A stretch of DNA of 64,000 bases from Lutibacter sp. (GCF_016342705.1 NZ_JAEINV010000005.1:1-64000); one strand, 5' to 3'; numbered from the stretch's first letter, positions 37,492 through 46,703 are shown. Notes: a model not told the origin generated them from the letters alone. Made by a program: numbers and translations.

Positions 37492-40077
37492 CTATTCCAA
37501 TTTAACACTAATAATTGAAATTCCATGCTTATCTTCTAATTGGTTTTTTAAAATTCCTGGACCAATTGAAAACTGCAAACTTTCAACTTCATTAATATTA
37601 AAACTAGAAGTTAATTTATGAGTTAAATAATATGGTAAAAAACTAGGATATGGTCTTGGAAGTGTCACCGTTTTAACAGGTTTTAAATTATTTAAAGCTA
37701 TTTTATATTCCTTTAATTCTGTTCCAATTTCAATTACTTCACCATATGAATTTCCATCGGTCATAACAAAAGCAATTTGCAATTTGCACGGTTTATTATT
37801 TAACGCTTTTCCATAAAAAACAATATTTTCTTTACTTGAAAGGTCTTCATTCCTCCCTTTTATTTTATTAATTATAAAGTGTTTAAAGGAGTAATCATAT
37901 ATTGGTTTTGCATTTAAATTTTCATTATCTGTAACAAATAGCTTTTCAATATTTATTTGATATTCTGCCTCATTTTCATTTTTAGTTGGCAATAACTTAA
38001 ACTCATTTCTCCATTCTTTTACTAATAAATCTGAGTCTGTTTTTGCATTAAAAAGATATATTGGATTTTCTATAGGTACTATTCGAGTTTCATAAAAGGA
38101 TCTGTCATAAAAATCCCAATCAAATAAATTTCCTTCTTTATTTGCAGGAAACGAATGTGTTGCATTATTTTCTTTTACACTAATTACATATTTTAAATAG
38201 CCTTTTGAAAGAAGTTCTTTAGGAATAGTCACCGAATAATTATAGCCACTGCTTCTCTCCATTTTTAACACTTTTCTTATGTAACCATTATTTGCAATTA
38301 ATTGAACCGAGGTTGGTGTTTTAGGCGTAACAATTTGGGCAGAAATTTCTATTGGAAGCCCTTTTGTAATTTCAACAGCTGGTATGTGATTTACATAAAT
38401 TTTATCAACTGTATTTTCTGTAGCAAAAAAATCTTTTAGTTGGTTGTTTTTCCAGAAATCTGTTGATTTCCACTTTTTATCAACTCCTATTTTATTTAAA
38501 ATATATGTTCCTGGTTTAATATTAAAACTAGACTCTTTCACTTTTGGAGAATACTCATTTCCATCATTTATAGCCTGAATTGTAAAATTTTCACCTAAAT
38601 CTTTTAGGTTTAATTTCATATTCCATTCATTCCATTTTATAACAGCCACTGTTTTTTTAAGACTATTTTTTCCAAACGGATTGTCAACCCAAACAGCATC
38701 TGGCATTACTTCTAATCTCCAGATTCCGTTAGATAATTTATCTAAAAAATACGCGCCTAAACCTTGGTAATTAACAACAACTGAATTCCCAAAACCTGCA
38801 ATTTGCTTTAGCGAATTTTCATCAACAATTTTAGAATTAGTTGTATTTGTATATATAAATTTTTCTTTAGTATTGTATTCCGCCAAATCCGCTTTATAAT
38901 TTATTTTGAAATCACCAAAAGAAGTGTTGTTCGGATATTCTTCAAATTTTGAATACATTGGAATTTGATGAAAAACCTCTGAAGCTATCATTAAACTTAA
39001 AGCCTTTTGAGGCGTATAAACCAAATTCATATAATGCGTATTATATTCTGTATTTGCATACGCTACATATGTTGGCTCATAGGCAAAATGAGTCGCAATT
39101 TGAATTCCTGCAGTTCTAAAACTTCTTGCCATTGCAGGATAAATATAAGATCTGCCTACATCGGCAGCATCAAATTCATATACTAATTTTGCGCCTTTAT
39201 GGTTTTTTATAGTTTCATTAAAAGGAATATTATAATCATTAACATTTGGCAGCAAATTTCCCGAAAGTTCTCGTTGGTATCCTAAACCTGTGGGATACCA
39301 TTGAAAAGTTCCACCTTGAATACCAGCATTAAAGTAAGCATCCATAAAGTGAACTGCGTGACTAACATTATAAAAAATGGGTTTTGTACAATTCGTTTTC
39401 CGCATTGATTTCACCATGCCTTTTATAAATTTTGTAACTAGTTTAGCTTCACCTTTATGATGTGGTTCGTTACTAATTTCAAAAGCAATTAAATTTGGCT
39501 CATTTTTATAGGCTACTCCTGTATATGGGTTTGTGTGATTCAAAAACTGGTACAAATAATTTTGCTGTGCTTTAATAGCTTCTGGGTTTGTAAGGCAATC
39601 TGCTTTTCCATATTTATTTGAAAATCCAGGTGTGTTTTCATCAGGTTCTGGCCATCCATTTCCCCAAAAAGCAATTGGCGTAATTACAAAATTAATGTTC
39701 TTTTCTTTTAACTTTTTTAGTAAGTAATCAAAAGTATCTAAATGTTCATTTTGTATTAAATTACCTAATGTATCACTAATTTCAGTATCCCAAACGTGAA
39801 TTCTATACAAATCAAAGCCCAATCTTGAAAAATGATAAACATCATTATCAATAGCTTTTTTAACATTAACATTCATTGCTTTTGCAGAACGAAAGGCATG
39901 TGCAAAAGGAGCTGTATAATTTACACCAAATCCTTTTACTTCATCATTACTTTTTTCCCAACGCATGGTGCCGTGGCTATCTATATAAACATTGTTTATA
40001 TGACTATTTTTTTGAGCAATTAAAAATGAAGTATTTAATAATAGCAAAAAAAATAAAAGAGTTGCTTTTGTTTTCAT
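37492..40077 (-). CDS. Secreted cellulase-like glycoside hydrolase (clan GH-A)
   Basis: An 861-residue protein with a signal peptide (MKTKATLLFFLLLLNTSFLIAQ). The TIM-barrel part (about 40-380) has FEISNEPH near 201-208, with the acid/base Glu of clan GH-A, and KLVYEFDAADVG, probably carrying the nucleophile Glu. GNGWPEPDENTPGFSNKYG is also conserved-looking. The C-terminal half is beta-rich and may hold carbohydrate-binding modules. No T9SS tail is obvious. The substrate is unknown, and there is no SusCD pair nearby. Confidence 0.8.
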   Translation of the reverse strand: MKTKATLLFFLLLLNTSFLIAQKNSHINNVYIDSHGTMRWEKSNDEVKGFGVNYTAPFAHAFRSAKAMNVNVKKAIDNDVYHFSRLGFDLYRIHVWDTEISDTLGNLIQNEHLDTFDYLLKKLKEKNINFVITPIAFWGNGWPEPDENTPGFSNKYGKADCLTNPEAIKAQQNYLYQFLNHTNPYTGVAYKNEPNLIAFEISNEPHHKGEAKLVTKFIKGMVKSMRKTNCTKPIFYNVSHAVHFMDAYFNAGIQGGTFQWYPTGLGYQRELSGNLLPNVNDYNIPFNETIKNHKGAKLVYEFDAADVGRSYIYPAMARSFRTAGIQIATHFAYEPTYVAYANTEYNTHYMNLVYTPQKALSLMIASEVFHQIPMYSKFEEYPNNTSFGDFKINYKADLAEYNTKEKFIYTNTTNSKIVDENSLKQIAGFGNSVVVNYQGLGAYFLDKLSNGIWRLEVMPDAVWVDNPFGKNSLKKTVAVIKWNEWNMKLNLKDLGENFTIQAINDGNEYSPKVKESSFNIKPGTYILNKIGVDKKWKSTDFWKNNQLKDFFATENTVDKIYVNHIPAVEITKGLPIEISAQIVTPKTPTSVQLIANNGYIRKVLKMERSSGYNYSVTIPKELLSKGYLKYVISVKENNATHSFPANKEGNLFDWDFYDRSFYETRIVPIENPIYLFNAKTDSDLLVKEWRNEFKLLPTKNENEAEYQINIEKLFVTDNENLNAKPIYDYSFKHFIINKIKGRNEDLSSKENIVFYGKALNNKPCKLQIAFVMTDGNSYGEVIEIGTELKEYKIALNNLKPVKTVTLPRPYPSFLPYYLTHKLTSSFNINEVESLQFSIGPGILKNQLEDKHGISIISVKLE

Positions 40078-40082
40078 GCTAC

Positions 40083-40090
40083 CAAATTTA
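40083..40090 (-). promoter_or_regulatory. -7 box (TAAATTTG) directly before the glycoside hydrolase start
   Basis: An exact TAnnTTTG match on the minus strand ends five bases before the ATG. Transcription would begin at or next to the start codon, so the message may be leaderless. No standard -33 TTG is seen, so this may be chance. Confidence 0.35.
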
Positions 40091-40098
40091 AGAATTAT

Positions 40099-42000
40099 TT
40101 AATAAGCTCTTCCCTTATTTCCTTCATAAAAATTAATGAATGAATCATTTACAACTCTGTTTCCACCAGGAGTTGGATAATCTCCGGTAAAATACCAATC
40201 CCCTAAATGGTTTGGACAAGCTATGTGTAAATTTTCAACTGTTTGAAAAATAATTTCAACTTCAGAGTTTATTTCTGGAGTTTTTAGCATTTCAGCAATT
40301 TTATTTGAAATTTGCTCATTTGTAAATGGCTGGTAAATTTCCTTAACAGCATTGCTTATTTCTGCATCTTCAAGCGGTTGCATTTCTTTACATTTATTGT
40401 AAACCTCCTCCACAATATGGTATTGATTTGTGTCTTTTAATAGCTCTAAAGCAGCTCTAAAGGCAATAAAATCTCCCATACGTGCCATGTCAATTCCATA
40501 ACAATCTGGGTAACGAATTTGAGGAGCTGATGAAACTATAATTATTTTTTTAGGATGTAATCTGTCTAAAATTTTAATAATACTTTTCTTCAAAGTTGTT
40601 CCACGAACAATACTATCATCAATTACAACTAAATTGTCTTTCGGTTTTACAATTCCGTAAGTTACATCATAAACATGCGCTACTAAATCGTCTCTACTAT
40701 TATCATCTGCAATAAAAGTTCTTAATTTTGCATCTTTTATAGCCAACTTTTCAATACGTGGTCTTGCTGATAAAATTTCGGTCACCTGTTCGGCAGAAAG
40801 TGTTCCTCTACCATTTAAAATTGCTTTTGTTTTTTGAAGGTTTAAAAAATCTTCAGCTGCTTCCCGCATTCCATAAAATGAGGTTTCAGCAGTATTTGGA
40901 ATGAAAGAAAAAACAGTGTTTTTTAAATCATTTTTTATTCTTTTTAGTATTTCAGGAAATACTAATTTTCCTAATTTTTTGCGTTCATTATAAATATCCG
41001 CATCACTTCCTCTTGAAAAATAAATTCGCTCAAAAGAACATGATTTTTTTGGCAAAGGTTCAATGATTTTATTCATTGTAATTTTACCATTTCTTTTGAT
41101 GATTAAAGCACAACCAGGATCAATTTCTTTAACATCTTTAATTTGAATATTAAAAACTGTTTGAATAACAGGACGTTCAGAAGCAACCACCACAATTTCA
41201 TCATCTTTATAATAAAATGCTGGTCTAATTCCAGCTGGATCACGCAATACAAATGAATCTCCATGGCCTAATAAGCCAGCAATTGCATAACCACCGTCCC
41301 AGTTTTTTGCAGAGCGTTTTAATACTTTTTTTATATTAATATGTTCTTCTATTAAAGGAGATGCATCCTTTTTATTTACGCCTCTTTCTTCTTTAATTTT
41401 TTTATATAATTTGGCAACCTCATCATCAATAAAATGACCAATTTTTTCCATAACCGTTACAGTATCAGTCATTTCTTTTGGGTGCTGACCAATTTCAACT
41501 AAATCATTAAATAACCGTTTAGAGTTAGTCATGTTAAAGTTACCGGCCACAATTAAACTTTTATGCATCCAATTGCTTTGGCGTAAAAATGGATGCACAC
41601 TTTCTATACTGTTTTTACCAAAAGTTCCGTAACGAACATGACCTAAATACAAATTCCCTATATAAGGAGCGTTGTTAACTTGCCAATTAACATCCTCAAT
41701 TTTCTCAGGAAATTCTTCATTTAAATCGTTTAATCTACCATTTATTTGTGCAAAAATATCTTGAATTGGCTGATCTGCATTAGAACGAATTCTACTAATA
41801 TAGCGTGTTCCTGGCGCAACATTAAATTTTATACTTGCCAAACCAGCACCATCTTGCCCACGATTATGCTGTTTTTCCATTAACAAATACATTTTATTTA
41901 AACCATAAAAAGCAGAACCATATTTATCTTTATAATACTGTAATGGTTTTAATAACCTAACCATTGCAATTCCACATTCGTGCTTAATAGCGTCGCTCAT
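40099..42000 (-). CDS. Long amidophosphoribosyltransferase-like protein
   Basis: A 633-residue PurF-family protein. Removal of MSDAIKHE would expose the N-terminal nucleophile Cys9 (CGIAMVRL). The glutaminase continues with KQHNRGQDGAGLASI and LGHVRYGTFG. The phosphoribosyltransferase part has LVVIDDSIVRGTTLKKSI near 457. It is about 130 residues longer than classical PurF, with an insertion early in the glutaminase and a longer C-terminus. It could make phosphoribosylamine, but it may be a paralogue with another role. Confidence 0.85.
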   Translation of the reverse strand: MSDAIKHECGIAMVRLLKPLQYYKDKYGSAFYGLNKMYLLMEKQHNRGQDGAGLASIKFNVAPGTRYISRIRSNADQPIQDIFAQINGRLNDLNEEFPEKIEDVNWQVNNAPYIGNLYLGHVRYGTFGKNSIESVHPFLRQSNWMHKSLIVAGNFNMTNSKRLFNDLVEIGQHPKEMTDTVTVMEKIGHFIDDEVAKLYKKIKEERGVNKKDASPLIEEHINIKKVLKRSAKNWDGGYAIAGLLGHGDSFVLRDPAGIRPAFYYKDDEIVVVASERPVIQTVFNIQIKDVKEIDPGCALIIKRNGKITMNKIIEPLPKKSCSFERIYFSRGSDADIYNERKKLGKLVFPEILKRIKNDLKNTVFSFIPNTAETSFYGMREAAEDFLNLQKTKAILNGRGTLSAEQVTEILSARPRIEKLAIKDAKLRTFIADDNSRDDLVAHVYDVTYGIVKPKDNLVVIDDSIVRGTTLKKSIIKILDRLHPKKIIIVSSAPQIRYPDCYGIDMARMGDFIAFRAALELLKDTNQYHIVEEVYNKCKEMQPLEDAEISNAVKEIYQPFTNEQISNKIAEMLKTPEINSEVEIIFQTVENLHIACPNHLGDWYFTGDYPTPGGNRVVNDSFINFYEGNKGRAY

Positions 42001-42030
42001 AATAGTAGTTTTAGTTGTAGTTTTTTAAAT

Positions 42031-42057
42031 AAAAAATTCCGCACAGATGCGGAATTT
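42031..42057 (-). terminator. Intrinsic terminator after the PfkB kinase gene
   Basis: The stem AAATTCCGCA-caga-TGCGGAATTT (42034-42057) is followed on the minus strand by a T run (complement of 42031-42036). It separates the PfkB gene from the downstream PurF-like gene. Confidence 0.8.
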
Positions 42058-42062
42058 AAATG

Positions 42063-42989
42063 TTATCCTATTTCAATATCAAATTGAGTTAACAACTTAA
42101 ATTGTAATAATCGCTCTTGTATTTCGTTATGTGTTAAATTTTCCATACGCTCAGTTCCAAATTTTTCAACACAAAACGATGCTAAATTTGATCCTGCAAT
42201 TACACCTCTTTTCATATTTTCAAAAGAAATATCTTCCGTTTTTGCCATATGTCCAATAAATCCACCTGCAAAAGTATCTCCTGCTCCTGTTGGATCAAAA
42301 ACCTCTTCTAATGGTAACGCTGGCGCAAAAAATACATTGTCTTCATGAAATAATAATGCTCCGTGCTCACCTTTTTTAATTACCACATATTTTGGACCCA
42401 TTTCATAAATTTTTTGGGCTGCTTTTACTAAAGAATATTCACCAGATAATTGTCTAGCTTCTTCATCATTAATAGTAATTACATCAATTTTTGCAATAAC
42501 TTCCATAAGTGCATCCCATGTGTTATCCATCCAAAAATTCATAGTATCTAACACTACTAACTTTGGACGAACTGGAATTTGATTAATTACAGCCATTTGA
42601 ACTGCTGGATGCAAATTTCCTAGCATTAAAAATTCTGGTTGAATAAATTTTTCTGGTACCACTGGATTAAAATCTGCCAATACATTTAAATCTGTTATTA
42701 AAGTATCTCTAGAATTTAAATCGTTATGATATTTTCCTTTCCAAAAGAAAGTTTTTCCTTCTTCAATAATTTCAATACCATCGGTATTAATATTTCTATC
42801 ATTCAGTTTTTTCAGATATTCTTTTGGAAAATCTCCTCCCACAACCGAAACAATACCAGATTCAACACCAAATTGCGAAGCTGATAGCGAAATATATGTA
42901 GCTGCGCCACCTAAAATTTTATCTGTTTTTCCGAACGGAGTTTCAATAGCATCAAATGCAACTGTACCTACAATTAATAATTTACTCAT
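42063..42989 (-). CDS. PfkB-family carbohydrate kinase
   Basis: A 308-residue ribokinase-superfamily enzyme. GGAATYISLSASQFG near the N-terminus is the substrate-side signature. DPTGAGDTFAGGFIGHMA near 237-254 holds the catalytic Asp and anion hole. It phosphorylates a sugar or nucleoside, and the exact substrate is not shown. The gene is divergent from sufE and is terminated before the PurF-like gene. Confidence 0.92.
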   Translation of the reverse strand: MSKLLIVGTVAFDAIETPFGKTDKILGGAATYISLSASQFGVESGIVSVVGGDFPKEYLKKLNDRNINTDGIEIIEEGKTFFWKGKYHNDLNSRDTLITDLNVLADFNPVVPEKFIQPEFLMLGNLHPAVQMAVINQIPVRPKLVVLDTMNFWMDNTWDALMEVIAKIDVITINDEEARQLSGEYSLVKAAQKIYEMGPKYVVIKKGEHGALLFHEDNVFFAPALPLEEVFDPTGAGDTFAGGFIGHMAKTEDISFENMKRGVIAGSNLASFCVEKFGTERMENLTHNEIQERLLQFKLLTQFDIEIG

Positions 42990-43062
42990 ATTTTTAAATT
43001 TCTTTTCACACCTTAAAATGGTATATTTTGTGTTTATATTTTTTTTAAACAGCAGATGTGAT

Positions 43063-43070
43063 TAATTTTG
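43063..43070 (+). promoter_or_regulatory. -7 box (TAATTTTG) upstream of sufE
   Basis: An exact TAnnTTTG match lies 18 bases before the sufE ATG, in the divergent region with the PfkB gene. Confidence 0.5.
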
Positions 43071-43088
43071 CAAAAATAAGTTTAAAAA

Positions 43089-43511
43089 ATGACTATCAAA
43101 GAAATACAAGAAGAAATTATAGATGAGTTTTCAATGTTTGAAGATTGGATGGAACGCTATGAGTATATTATAGAAATTGGAAAATCTTTACCAATCATTA
43201 ATGAAACATTTAAAAAAGATGAAAATTTAATTGTAGGATGCCAATCTAAAGTTTGGTTACATTCTGAAATTGAAGGAAATAATTTACAATTTACAGCAGA
43301 TAGCGATGCTATTTTAACTAAAGGAATTGTAGCGCTTTTACTACGTGTTTTCAACAATCAAAAACCACAAGATATTTTAGATGCAGATTTATATTTTGTT
43401 GATGAAATTGGACTGAAAGAACACTTATCTCCAACACGAGCCAATGGATTGGTTTCTATGATAAAACAAATTAAATTGTATGCCTTAGCTTTTCAATCAA
43501 AATTAAGTTAA
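43089..43511 (+). CDS. sufE: Cysteine desulfuration protein SufE
   Basis: A 140-residue protein that accepts persulfide sulfur from SufS for Fe-S cluster assembly. The active Cys lies in LIVGCQSKVWLH near 47-58, and the C-terminal LSPTRANGLVSMIKQIK is typical. The length is normal. It is followed by a MIP18-family Fe-S protein. The core sufBCDS genes are not in this window. Confidence 0.95.
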   Translation: MTIKEIQEEIIDEFSMFEDWMERYEYIIEIGKSLPIINETFKKDENLIVGCQSKVWLHSEIEGNNLQFTADSDAILTKGIVALLLRVFNNQKPQDILDADLYFVDEIGLKEHLSPTRANGLVSMIKQIKLYALAFQSKLS

Positions 43512-43517
43512 ATAGTG

Positions 43518-43525
43518 TATATTTG
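43518..43525 (+). promoter_or_regulatory. -7 box (TATATTTG) between sufE and the MIP18 gene
   Basis: An exact TAnnTTTG match lies 37 bases before the ATG of the MIP18-family gene. It would allow transcription separate from sufE. No well-placed -33 TTG is visible. Confidence 0.45.
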
Positions 43526-43562
43526 CACTTATTTAGAATGAATATAAAGAAAGGTTTATACA

Positions 43563-43883
43563 ATGAATAGTGAACGCGTAGCAGATTTAGGAGATAAAAT
43601 AGTGGAAAAATTGAAGACTATTTACGATCCAGAAATACCTGTAGATATTTTTGAATTAGGTTTAATATATGACGTTTTTGTGAGTGAAAACAATGACGTT
43701 AAAATATTAATGACGTTAACTTCACCAAACTGTCCAGTTGCAGAAACGCTGCCTGTTGAAATTGAAGAAAAAGTTAGAACCATTGAAGAAGTTAAAAGTG
43801 CTGAGGTTGAAATTACTTTTGATCCAATGTGGACACAAGATATGATGAGTGAAGAAGCAAAACTAGAACTTGGTTTTTTATAA
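43563..43883 (+). CDS. MIP18/DUF59-family iron-sulfur assembly protein (SufT-like)
   Basis: A 106-residue protein of the DUF59 family. IYDPEIPVDIFELGLIYDV and LTSPNCPVAETLPVEIE are the conserved blocks, the second with the Cys near 60. It is linked to maturation of Fe-S proteins. The position after sufE and directly before DUF2480 (no gap) supports this. It is cytoplasmic. Confidence 0.93.
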   Translation: MNSERVADLGDKIVEKLKTIYDPEIPVDIFELGLIYDVFVSENNDVKILMTLTSPNCPVAETLPVEIEEKVRTIEEVKSAEVEITFDPMWTQDMMSEEAKLELGFL

Positions 43884-44393
43884 ATGGCAGATGAAATTGT
43901 AAATAGAGTTGCGAATAGCAACTTAATAACAATTAACCTTGAGGATTTTTATCCAAAAGGAGAAAGGACCATTATTGATATAAAAAACTGGCTTTTTCAT
44001 GAATTAATTTTAAAAGAAGTTGATTTTAGAGAACATTTAAAAAACCATGATTGGAGCCAATATCAAAACCATTATATTGCTTTAACCTGTTCTTCTGATG
44101 TTATAATACCCTCTTGGGCTTATATGCTTATTACAACATTTGTAAGCCCTTTTGCTAAAAACATTGTTATTGGAAACCTAAAAGAATTAGAAACTTCCAT
44201 TTTCCAAGATATTATTACAAACCTAGATGTTGAACAGTTTAAAGATAAACCAGTAATTATTAAAGGTTGTGCCCACAAACCAATACCTGAAACTACTTAT
44301 ATTCAGTTAATTCAAAAATTACAGCCAATTACCAAAACAATTATGTTTGGTGAGGCTTGCTCTACAGTTCCTCTTTTTAAAAGAAAAAAATAG
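43884..44393 (+). CDS. DUF2480 family protein
   Basis: A 169-residue cytoplasmic protein that begins directly after the MIP18 stop. LEDFYPKGERTIIDIKNWLFHELILKEVDFREHLKNHDWSQY is the block I associate with DUF2480. It also has IIKGCAHKPIPETTYIQLIQKLQP and an EACSTVPLFKRKK tail with two conserved-looking Cys. The function is unknown. The neighbours suggest a role near Fe-S cluster biogenesis. Confidence 0.85.
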   Translation: MADEIVNRVANSNLITINLEDFYPKGERTIIDIKNWLFHELILKEVDFREHLKNHDWSQYQNHYIALTCSSDVIIPSWAYMLITTFVSPFAKNIVIGNLKELETSIFQDIITNLDVEQFKDKPVIIKGCAHKPIPETTYIQLIQKLQPITKTIMFGEACSTVPLFKRKK

Positions 44394-44398
44394 TTTTA

Positions 44399-44415
44399 TT
44401 GTGACTTTTTCACAA
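44399..44415. promoter_or_regulatory. Palindrome resembling a CRP/FNR-family site
   Basis: TTGTGA-ctttt-TCACAA is an exact 6-5-6 inverted repeat 60 bases before the DUF3078 gene. The TGTGA/TCACA half-sites are CRP-like, but the spacer is five bases rather than six. It could equally be a weak hairpin after DUF2480. Confidence 0.3.
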
Positions 44416-44474
44416 AATTATTGTCCTATATAAAAATATCAAAAACACATTAAGTAAAAATTAAATCAAAAGGT

Positions 44475-45317
44475 ATGAAGAAAATAGTTTTATTTTTAGC
44501 AATTGTATGCAGTATTAACTCAGTAGTTGCTCAGGAAAAAGAAGGACCTAAAGAAGGATGGACTAAAAAAGGAAATATTTCATTACTATTAAATCAATCA
44601 GCATTTAATAATTGGGCAGCTGGAGGAATAGATAATGTTGCCGGTAATTTAGGTCTGAATTATGATTTTAATTACATAAAAGGTGATATTACTTGGGATA
44701 ACAAAATTATTGCAGCTTACGGAATAACAAAAATTGATGGAGGTGATCAACAAAAAACCGATGACCGATTAGAACTTAACTCTTTAGTTGGTAAAAAAGC
44801 CAGTGGTTTTTGGTACTATTCTTTATTTGCTAACTTTAAAACTCAAATGGATTCTGGATTCGACAAAGCTACCAACGTAAAAACTACACATTTTATGTCT
44901 CCTGCTTATTTACAAGTTGGACCAGGTATGTTATGGAAAAAAAGGGATAATTTAAAAGTAAATATTGCGCCTGCAACATCTAGATTAATTTTGGTTCACG
45001 ATCATTTTACTGTTTTAGGACCATCATTTGGTGTTGAACAAGGTGAAACTTCAAGATTTGAATTAGGAGCTTCCGTTGCCGCTTACTATAAATTAAATAT
45101 AATGGAAAATGTTTCTATGGAAAATACTTTAAATTTATATTCAAACTATTTAGAAGATGCACAAAATGTAGATTTAGATTATACTATGAATTTAGTGATG
45201 AAAATCAACAAATATTTATCTGCTAACTTAGCATTTCAAACAATTTATGACGATAATGCGTACCAAGGATTTCAAACAAGAGAAGTATTTGGTTTAGGTG
45301 TTAACTACGGATTTTAA
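44475..45317 (+). CDS. DUF3078 family outer-membrane-like protein
   Basis: A 280-residue exported protein. The signal peptide is MKKIVLFLAIVCSINSVVAQ. The mature part alternates hydrophobic and polar residues (for example LNQSAFNNWAAGGIDNVAGNLGLNYDFNY), as in beta-barrels. It ends in aromatic Phe (VNYGF), like outer-membrane proteins. These are DUF3078 features. The function is unknown. A strong terminator follows. Confidence 0.85.
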   Translation: MKKIVLFLAIVCSINSVVAQEKEGPKEGWTKKGNISLLLNQSAFNNWAAGGIDNVAGNLGLNYDFNYIKGDITWDNKIIAAYGITKIDGGDQQKTDDRLELNSLVGKKASGFWYYSLFANFKTQMDSGFDKATNVKTTHFMSPAYLQVGPGMLWKKRDNLKVNIAPATSRLILVHDHFTVLGPSFGVEQGETSRFELGASVAAYYKLNIMENVSMENTLNLYSNYLEDAQNVDLDYTMNLVMKINKYLSANLAFQTIYDDNAYQGFQTREVFGLGVNYGF

Positions 45318-45337
45318 ATCTAAAAATATAATTATTT

Positions 45338-45367
45338 AAAAAGACGCTCTTGGTAGCGTCTTTTTTT
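45338..45367 (+). terminator. Intrinsic terminator after the DUF3078 gene
   Basis: AAAAAGACGCT-cttggt-AGCGTC followed by seven T, 20 bases beyond the stop codon. Confidence 0.88.
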
Positions 45368-45368
45368 A

Positions 45369-45400
45369 TTGTTAAATTGAATTTTTATTGTATAAATTTG
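45369..45400 (+). promoter_or_regulatory. Promoter of the CNNM-type gene (TTG-N21-TAAATTTG)
   Basis: The TTG at 45369-45371 is 21 bases before an exact TAnnTTTG box at 45393-45400, and the ATG follows 16 bases later. Both elements fit the Bacteroidota promoter consensus, and it begins directly after a terminator. Confidence 0.65.
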
Positions 45401-45416
45401 TCCAAACTTTATAATA

Positions 45417-46508
45417 ATGTCATTATTAATATTTTATGCGGTTGCCGCTATTTTCTTTTCATTTTTATGCTCCATATTAGAAGCTGTTCTATTAAGCATA
45501 TCTCCAACATTTATTAATATTAAAAAACAAGAAGGAAAAAAATTTGCTTTCATTCTTGAAGATTTAAAAAAAGATGTTGACAAACCTCTTATTGCTATTT
45601 TAACAATAAACACAATGGCACATACAGTTGGCGCCATTATGGTTGGGGTTCAGGCAGAAACTCTTGATTATAAAATTGACATATTAGGTGTAAATACCGT
45701 TGGTATTGTATCTGCAATTATGACTGTTTTAATTTTAGTCTTATCTGAAATTATTCCAAAAACAATTGGCGCTAAATACTGGAAACAATTGGCAGGTTTT
45801 ACTGCTAATGCTTTAATCCCATTAATTGCATTTTTAAAATACACAGGTATTTTATGGATTTTACAACTTACAACTAAACTTATTGGAGGTGGCGCAACTC
45901 ATGGTTCAATTTTAAGTAGAGAAGATTTTCATGCAATGACAGACATGGCGCATGAAGATGGTGTTTTTGAAAAAAATGAAAGCGCCATCATTAAAAATTT
46001 ATTGACTTTTAAACAAGTACAGGTTAAAGATGTTATGACACCTAGAACAGTTATGGTTAGAGCTTCTGAAAACGCTACTGTGCAAGATTTTTTTGATGAA
46101 CACCCAAAATTACGTTTTTCAAGAATTCCTATCTATAAAAAAAATTCTGATAATATTACTGGCTTCATTTTAAAGGATGAAGTAATGGAAGAAATTATAA
46201 ATGGAAATGGAAATAAAAAACTATCAGAAATAAAACGAGAACTATTAATTACAAATAGATCTATACCAATACCTAGCCTTTTTGAAAAATTTATAGCCAA
46301 TAAAGAACATATAGCTTTGGTTGTTGATGAATATGGTTCTACTAGCGGTATTGTAACTATGGAAGATGTAATTGAAACTTTACTTGGTTTAGAAATTATG
46401 GATGAAAGCGACAATGTGGAAGATTTACAACTTTTGGCTAGAAAAAGCTGGGAGACAAGAGCGAAAAAATTTGGCTTAATAGATGAAAACAATAAAAATG
46501 AGGAATAA
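45417..46508 (+). CDS. CNNM/HlyC-CorC family transporter-like protein (DUF21 + CBS pair)
   Basis: A 363-residue membrane protein. The DUF21 (CNNM) domain covers about 1-180 with four hydrophobic segments and SEIIPKTIGAKYW. A CBS pair covers about 200-330, with VKDVMTPRTVMV and IALVVDEYGSTSGIVTMEDVIETLLG. The C-terminal CorC_HlyC transporter-associated domain usually seen is missing or reduced to a short tail. Related proteins move Mg2+, Co2+ or Na+. The exact ion is not known. Confidence 0.9.
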   Translation: MSLLIFYAVAAIFFSFLCSILEAVLLSISPTFINIKKQEGKKFAFILEDLKKDVDKPLIAILTINTMAHTVGAIMVGVQAETLDYKIDILGVNTVGIVSAIMTVLILVLSEIIPKTIGAKYWKQLAGFTANALIPLIAFLKYTGILWILQLTTKLIGGGATHGSILSREDFHAMTDMAHEDGVFEKNESAIIKNLLTFKQVQVKDVMTPRTVMVRASENATVQDFFDEHPKLRFSRIPIYKKNSDNITGFILKDEVMEEIINGNGNKKLSEIKRELLITNRSIPIPSLFEKFIANKEHIALVVDEYGSTSGIVTMEDVIETLLGLEIMDESDNVEDLQLLARKSWETRAKKFGLIDENNKNEE

Positions 46509-46637
46509 ATTATTTGCTACTTATCCTCAAAGCTAATTTACAAATAATAATTAAGAAGTATTTACTAAACCTCAGTAGAAATATTTTTACTATCCTTTTT
46601 TTAAAATTGCAAAATATTTGTAGTTAAAATCCATCAA

Positions 46638-46703
46638 TCTATTGATTCAATTCTTTAGTTGGTTGAATGTTTTTTATTTATACACACTTGCAACGTTACT
46701 TTG
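46638..46703 (+). promoter_or_regulatory. LytTR-type direct repeats plus -7 region before the ferredoxin operon
   Basis: Two 9-mers, TCTATTGAT (46638-46646) and TTGGTTGAA (46659-46667), are 21 bp apart. The -7 region TTACTTTGTTTC starts at 46696, exactly 33 bp after the second TTGA. The same layout occurs at 49486 and 50095. The 9-mers fit the LytTR consensus at the GTT(N)A core, the first with ATT, and the 12-bp spacer is as known for this family. Confidence 0.65.

Noticed and set aside
46509-46637. Possible terminator or small gene after the CNNM-type gene
   Set aside because: I found no stem with a T run and no plausible short reading frame. The stretch is plain AT-rich DNA.
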